Shown here: piece after piece, positions 40,712 to 44,956 of the stretch
Numbering within the stretch: position 1 is the stretch's first letter
How the letters are laid out: each line of letters starts with the position of its first letter
NCBI GenBank assembly: GCA_017468425.1
Contig: JAFUIO010000001.1
Location: 1 to 44,956 of the forward strand
Length of the DNA: 44,956 nucleotides
Source: Clostridia bacterium
GTDB taxonomy: Bacteria > Bacillota > Clostridia > Oscillospirales > Acutalibacteraceae
Direction: 5' to 3'
Position numbers and translations under genes: made by a program
Notes under the pieces: model-generated
Told to the model about the DNA's origin: nothing
Seen by the model: the letters and a program-made list of their open reading frames with translations, nothing else
Databases searched by the model: none

Positions 40712-43700
40712 ATGAAGAACTTTAAAAAAATTATCTCGGCGTTGCTTGCTGTTGCATTGGTGCTTTGTTCAGCGCCACTTGGCGGATTTACAGACCTTGA
40801 TTTGCCTGATTGGCTTTCTTTCGATATTAAAGCATATGCAGAATCTTACAGCGGTACATGCGGTGAGAATGTTACCTGGACTTTTGACGAAGAAACAGGT
40901 GTGCTTGATATTTCAGGTGCGGGAAAAATGGAAAATTATACATATAATTTACCGGCACCATGGTATTCTTATCGTGAGTCAATAAAGACGATTAACATCT
41001 CAGATGGTGTTACAAGTATAGGCGATTATGTATTTCGTGCTTGTAAGAAGCTTGAGTCAATTACAATTCCTGATGGTGTTACAAGTATAGGTGAAGAGGC
41101 TTTTTACAAATGTTCGGGTCTTGTTTCCGTTACAATTCCCGATACTGTTACAAGCATAGGAAAAAGTGCGTTTGGTTATTGTTCAAATCTGACTTCGATT
41201 ACGATTCCGGATAGTGTAACACATATAGGCGGATATGCGTTTGATAGCTGCGCGAGACTTGTATCAGTCAAAATTCCTGATAGTGTGACAAGCATAAGTG
41301 ATTATTCTTTTTACTTTTGCACAAGACTTGAATCAGTTGAAATGCCGAATAACGTGACACATATAGGCAACTATGCTTTTGGAAGATGTGCGAAACTTGC
41401 ATCAATTTCAATTCCCGACAAAGTTACGAGCATAGGTAATGGAGCCTTTTATGGTTGTTCGAATATTGTATCTGTTTCGCTTCCTGATGGTGTTACAAGT
41501 ATAGGTGAATATGCGTTTTATGAATGTGAAAGCCTTACCTCAATTATAATTCCGGATAGTGTAACAAATATCGAAACAGGGACGTTTTCCGGTTGTACAA
41601 GTCTTTCTTCCGTTGATATTCCTGATGGAGTGGCAAGTATAGGAGTAATGGCATTTGCAAATTGCGAAAGTCTTACTTCTGTTGAGATTCCGGGTAGTGT
41701 AACAAGTATAGGCAGAAACGTATTTTCCGGTTGTGGCAGTCTTGGAATGATTACTGTAGATGGCAACAATGAAAACTATAGTAGTGATAAGTATGGAGTT
41801 TTATATAATAAAGATAAAACAGAATTAATAAAATATTCCGTTGCAGATAGTAGAGAATTTTTTGAAATTCCGGATACGGTAACAAGTATAAAAACAGGGG
41901 CATTTGAATTGGGGAGAAATCTTGTTTCAGTTACGATTCCCGAAGGCATAACAAGTATCGGCAACTATACTTTTTCAGGGTGCAGGAGTCTTGCTTCGAT
42001 TGCAATTCCTGATAGTGTTACAAGTATAGAGAATTATGCGTTCCGTAATTGCGACAGTCTTGTTTCGATAACAATTCCTGATAGTGTTACAGTTATAGGT
42101 GATTCTGCGTTCGTCAATTGCGATAAACTTATTTCAATAACAATTCCTGACAGCGTTACAGTTATAGGTGAAAATGCTTTTTACGGAACAGCGTATTATA
42201 ACGATTTGAAAAATTGGGAAAATGATGTTTTTTATATAGGCAACAGATTGATTGAGACAAAAGAAAATGTAGCGGGAGAATGTGTAATTAAAGATGGAAC
42301 AAAATTTATTATGGATAACGCTTTTTATGGCAGAAGTAAACTTACATCAGTAATAATTCCTGATAGTGTTACAAGCATCGGTGATTTTGCATTCAGTGAG
42401 TGTACAAAGCTTACGTCTGCTGAAATCGGAAATGGTGTTAAGAGTATAGGTATGGATGCGTTCAGTTATTGCGAAAGGCTTAATTCAATAACAATTCCTG
42501 ATAGTGTCGAAAGTATCGGTGAAGGTGCATTTTTTTATTGTAACAGAGCTAAATCGATTATAATTGGTAATGGTGTTACAAGTATAGCTGATTTTGCATT
42601 TTACGTAGAGGGAGATGTAGAACTGTTAGTTATTGGAGAAAATGTAAATTATGTTAGTGAGGTTGCCGCTTTTACTTTTTTTTCAGTAAAAAAACTTGTA
42701 TTGCCGGCTTCTCTTGATACAGTAAATATTGATTTAAATGTCGGTGGTGTTGAAGAAATAACCTTTACAAAAGGCACGGGCGTAATGCAGGATTATTCAT
42801 ATGGCACTGATAGCGAAGGCGATTATAGAGATAGCATAACATATTTTAACAGAGAAACACTAAAAACAGTTGTTATAGAAGATGGTGTTGAAAATATAGG
42901 TGATTATACATTTGTTGGTTGTACTAAACTTTCTTCAATAACAATTCCTGACAGTGTTACAAGTATTGGTCAGAACGCTTTTGAAGGTTGCACGGCTCTT
43001 ACTGCAATTTCAATTCCTGATGGTGTTACAAGTATTGATAAATATGTGTTCAAAAATTGTGTAAGCTTGTCTTCGATCATAATCCCTGATTGTGTGGAGA
43101 CCATAGGCGATTATGCATTTTCCTGTTGCACAGGGATTGAATCTGTAATAATCGGAAATAGTGTTAAAAGTATAGGGAACAATGCTTTTGAGTTCTGTAC
43201 AAAACTTACTTCTGTAATCATCCCCGACAGTGTTGAAACATTAGGAGCGCGCGTATTTTATTCTTGTTCGAGTCTTGTTACAGTAACGTTAGGTAAGGGT
43301 ATTACCAAAATGTTTGGTTATACTTTTTTGAATTGCAAACAACTGGCAACAGTATATTATACGGGTGACATCGCTTCATGGTGCAATATATCATTTAACG
43401 GACTTACTGCAAATCCGGTTTATTATGTAAATGATTTCTATACTTATAATGATCTTTTTGTTAAGGATATCATAATACCTGATACTGTTACAGAGATTAA
43501 AGCGAATACTTTTTATAATTTCTCAGATCTTGAGTCGGTTGAAATCTCTGATAATGTTACAAGTATTAGCGTAGATGCGTTTTCCGGTTGTACAAATCTG
43601 ACTTCAGTTAAGATTGGTGACAAAGTTACAAGCATAATTGGTGCGTTTTCTGGTTGTACAAGTCTTGACACGGTCACAATAGGAAAAAGTGTTGCAAATA

Positions 43701-44602
43701 TTGGCGGACATACATTTGAATTTTGCAAAAATCTTACAGATGTACATTATACAGGTGACATTGCGTCGTGGTGCTCTATATCTTTTGAAGAAATTGTTAC
43801 TTATTTCCATTATGTGTCGGATGAAACGAAAGTTACAACAATGCGCTCTTGCTACGCTAACCCGATGTTTTATGCAGAGAATTTCTATATTGATAATGTT
43901 CTTCAAACGGATATTGTGATTCCGGATACAATTACTGAAATTAAAAATTATACTTTTTACGGTTTTGATTGTCTGAAATCAGTGACGATTCCGTTGAGCG
44001 TGAAAACAATTGACAGAAGTGCTTTTTGTGATTGCGACAATATCGAAGTGACATATTACGAAGGAACAGAGGCACAGTGGAATGAAATTGAAATTTCATC
44101 AGGCAATGATCCGATTCTCAAAAATGTTGTCTTTTTAGGTGAAGAAGTACCTGAAACTACAGTTACACTTTCAGGTGTGGCAGTAAGCTGCGGTGACGAA
44201 ACGGAAAATGTTACTGTTGTGCTTGAAAAGGCAGACGATGCATCAGTTAAATTTACCGCTTCTCTGACAGGCCTTAATGCAGACTATTCTTTTGAGAATC
44301 TTGCTCAGGGCAATTATACGCTTACTGTTTCAAAGAATAATCATATAACAAGAGTTTATGAAATTACGCTGAAATCAGAAACCGAAGAGCTGGATGTGGC
44401 AATAAACCTTAAAGGTGACATTGACGGAGACGGAAAAATCAGCGTAAAAGATTATACATGGGTTATTAAATGTGCTAAGAAAGTAGCAGAGCTTGACGAG
44501 TATGAGACACTCTGTGCAGATATTGACGGTAACGGAAAGGTTACTGTATCTGATTACGCGAAAATTCTTAAACATGTAAAGAAAGTTGCGTCTCTCTGGT
44601 AA
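40712..44602 (+). CDS. BspA-type leucine-rich repeat surface protein with C-terminal dockerin
   Basis: A 1296-residue secreted protein. The signal peptide has a hydrophobic core (IISALLAVALVLCSA), perhaps cleaved near KAYA-ES. About 34 copies of the 23-residue LRR_5 unit (C-x-x-L-x-S-I-x-I-P-D-S-V-T-S-I-G-x-x-A-F) fill residues about 90-1130, broken by four or so non-repeat segments. A beta-sandwich, carboxypeptidase-regulatory-like domain follows (SGVAVSCGDETENVTVVLEK). The end is a type I dockerin: two Ca-binding loops, GDIDGDGKISVKDY and ADIDGNGKVTVSDY, with helices. Such proteins bind host or cohesin partners. No sortase motif. Good ggagg site. It is the only dockerin protein in the window and no cohesin is seen here. 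Confidence 0.92.
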   Translation: MKNFKKIISALLAVALVLCSAPLGGFTDLDLPDWLSFDIKAYAESYSGTCGENVTWTFDEETGVLDISGAGKMENYTYNLPAPWYSYRESIKTINISDGVTSIGDYVFRACKKLESITIPDGVTSIGEEAFYKCSGLVSVTIPDTVTSIGKSAFGYCSNLTSITIPDSVTHIGGYAFDSCARLVSVKIPDSVTSISDYSFYFCTRLESVEMPNNVTHIGNYAFGRCAKLASISIPDKVTSIGNGAFYGCSNIVSVSLPDGVTSIGEYAFYECESLTSIIIPDSVTNIETGTFSGCTSLSSVDIPDGVASIGVMAFANCESLTSVEIPGSVTSIGRNVFSGCGSLGMITVDGNNENYSSDKYGVLYNKDKTELIKYSVADSREFFEIPDTVTSIKTGAFELGRNLVSVTIPEGITSIGNYTFSGCRSLASIAIPDSVTSIENYAFRNCDSLVSITIPDSVTVIGDSAFVNCDKLISITIPDSVTVIGENAFYGTAYYNDLKNWENDVFYIGNRLIETKENVAGECVIKDGTKFIMDNAFYGRSKLTSVIIPDSVTSIGDFAFSECTKLTSAEIGNGVKSIGMDAFSYCERLNSITIPDSVESIGEGAFFYCNRAKSIIIGNGVTSIADFAFYVEGDVELLVIGENVNYVSEVAAFTFFSVKKLVLPASLDTVNIDLNVGGVEEITFTKGTGVMQDYSYGTDSEGDYRDSITYFNRETLKTVVIEDGVENIGDYTFVGCTKLSSITIPDSVTSIGQNAFEGCTALTAISIPDGVTSIDKYVFKNCVSLSSIIIPDCVETIGDYAFSCCTGIESVIIGNSVKSIGNNAFEFCTKLTSVIIPDSVETLGARVFYSCSSLVTVTLGKGITKMFGYTFLNCKQLATVYYTGDIASWCNISFNGLTANPVYYVNDFYTYNDLFVKDIIIPDTVTEIKANTFYNFSDLESVEISDNVTSISVDAFSGCTNLTSVKIGDKVTSIIGAFSGCTSLDTVTIGKSVANIGGHTFEFCKNLTDVHYTGDIASWCSISFEEIVTYFHYVSDETKVTTMRSCYANPMFYAENFYIDNVLQTDIVIPDTITEIKNYTFYGFDCLKSVTIPLSVKTIDRSAFCDCDNIEVTYYEGTEAQWNEIEISSGNDPILKNVVFLGEEVPETTVTLSGVAVSCGDETENVTVVLEKADDASVKFTASLTGLNADYSFENLAQGNYTLTVSKNNHITRVYEITLKSETEELDVAINLKGDIDGDGKISVKDYTWVIKCAKKVAELDEYETLCADIDGNGKVTVSDYAKILKHVKKVASLW

Positions 44603-44689
44603 TTGCAAAAATAAAATGGCTATAAAAACATAATCTTTGAAAAGTGAAAAATCAGGCATTTGAATAAAGTTTAGAGGACACCTTAAATG

Positions 44690-44727
44690 CATCAGAAGTT
44701 TAAATTCAGAACTTCTGATGCGTTTTT
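44690..44727 (+). terminator. Terminator after the LRR gene
   Basis: A 12-bp stem, GCATCAGAAGTT (44690-44701) with AACTTCTGATGC (44711-44722), then GTTTTT. Confidence 0.82.
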
Positions 44728-44748
44728 AGGTTTTGTTTGTAACAAAAA

Positions 44749-44773
44749 TGCCTGCCGATTTTTCGGTAGGCAT
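44749..44773. repeat. Second hairpin next to the IS3 end
   Basis: ATGCCTGCCGA with TCGGTAGGCAT, one G-U pair and a short T loop. It sits between the LRR terminator and the IS3 edge and could be a terminator remnant. Confidence 0.6.
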
Positions 44774-44784
44774 AAATTATTGGT

Positions 44785-44820
44785 TATAAATTCAGGTGCG
44801 GACAGAGTCCTCCCATACTG
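44785..44820. repeat. IS3-edge segment shared with repeat island 1
   Basis: TATAAATTCAGGT (44785-44797) is identical to 32075-32087, and 14 of the 20 compared bases that follow (after a 3-base difference) also match. It lies directly downstream of the IS3 transposase stop, where the element's terminal repeat is expected. Confidence 0.6.
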
Positions 44821-44833
44821 AAACTTGTCAAGA

Positions 44834-44956
44834 TTAGTGGACAGATAAAAGAGTGAAAAAATGATTCGGAATACGATAACCAATACCTGAATGCAGTCTT
44901 GATGAATTGTAGTAAAGTTCGATGTAATCAACTATTGTTCGTGATGCCTCATCGAA
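44834..44956 (-). CDS. IS3-family transposase (OrfB), C-terminal fragment (cut by window edge)
   Basis: A minus-strand frame open to the window edge encodes the last 40 residues of an integrase-type transposase: ASRTIVDYIELYYNSSRLHS followed by G-I-G-Y-R-I-P-N-H-F. The E-x-Y-Y-N-x-x-R-x-H-x-x-x-G-Y-x-x-P motif is the conserved end of the IS3 OrfB DDE domain. The stop is TAA at 44836-44834. The start and catalytic DDE residues are outside the window, so activity cannot be judged. About 14-50 bp downstream lies the presumed element end. Confidence 0.82.
   Translation of the reverse strand, partial: FDEASRTIVDYIELYYNSSRLHSGIGYRIPNHFFTLLSVH

Overview
The window looks like a chromosomal piece of a low-GC Gram-positive gut or rumen Clostridia (Ruminococcaceae/Oscillospirales-like). 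Supporting signs are strong AGGAGG-type ribosome binding sites, consensus housekeeping promoters (TTGACA-like, 17 bp, TATAAT-like), a Clostridia-style lipobox (SLCAC), MltG and DegV homologues, GH3 enzymes with swapped domain order, a BspA-type leucine-rich repeat protein ending in a dockerin, and GC-rich palindromic repeat islands in AT-rich intergenic DNA. The assignment is inferred from gene content only; no rRNA or tRNA gene was seen. Transposase fragments lie at both edges (IS110 family on the left, IS3 family on the right). || Layout. 0.5-2.8 kb: GH29 alpha-L-fucosidase and a YdjC/ChbG-type deacetylase, each with its own promoter. 2.9-7.7 kb: a very large MMPL/RND exporter whose outer loop holds seven tandem ~80-residue repeats, translationally coupled to a secreted PI-PLC-like phosphodiesterase. 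7.7-9.0 kb (minus): a membrane-embedded M28 peptidase. 9.1-14.1 kb: a five-gene operon, SCP2-like / class III aminotransferase / split transketolase N and C / SCP2-like, which is the best candidate here for an undescribed pathway. 14.0-15.0 kb: a zinc-ribbon gene and a divergent XRE regulator sharing palindromic operators, bracketed by two nearly identical terminators. 15.0-23.3 kb: two GH3 enzymes (one cytoplasmic, one exported and probably membrane-anchored), a Gfo/Idh/MocA oxidoreductase and an exported GH98 enzyme. 23.3-26.4 kb (minus): GPH-type sugar symporter, metallophosphoesterase and GNAT operon. 26.6-29.2 kb: VTT membrane protein, GH130 and SH3-domain lipoprotein. 29.3-31.8 kb (minus): GH92 and a small membrane protein. 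31.8-36.4 kb: repeat islands, MltG, a protein with degenerate P-loop halves, DegV and an M14 peptidase. 36.4-40.4 kb: Nudix, GH13 and a GH39-like exported enzyme. 40.7-44.6 kb: BspA-like LRR protein with a dockerin. || How the genes fit together. The dominant theme is glycan use. The exported enzymes (GH98, the second GH3, the GH39-like protein and the dockerin protein) can act at the surface. The enzymes without signal peptides (GH29, ChbG-like, first GH3, GH92, GH130, GH13) and a sugar symporter fit import and cytoplasmic trimming. Fucosidase, blood-group/xylan-type GH98, alpha-mannosidase and mannoside phosphorylase suggest host and/or plant glycans, but substrates cannot be fixed from sequence. 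A second theme is lipid or envelope chemistry (MMPL plus PI-PLC-like, two SCP2-like proteins, VTT, MltG, DegV, M14).
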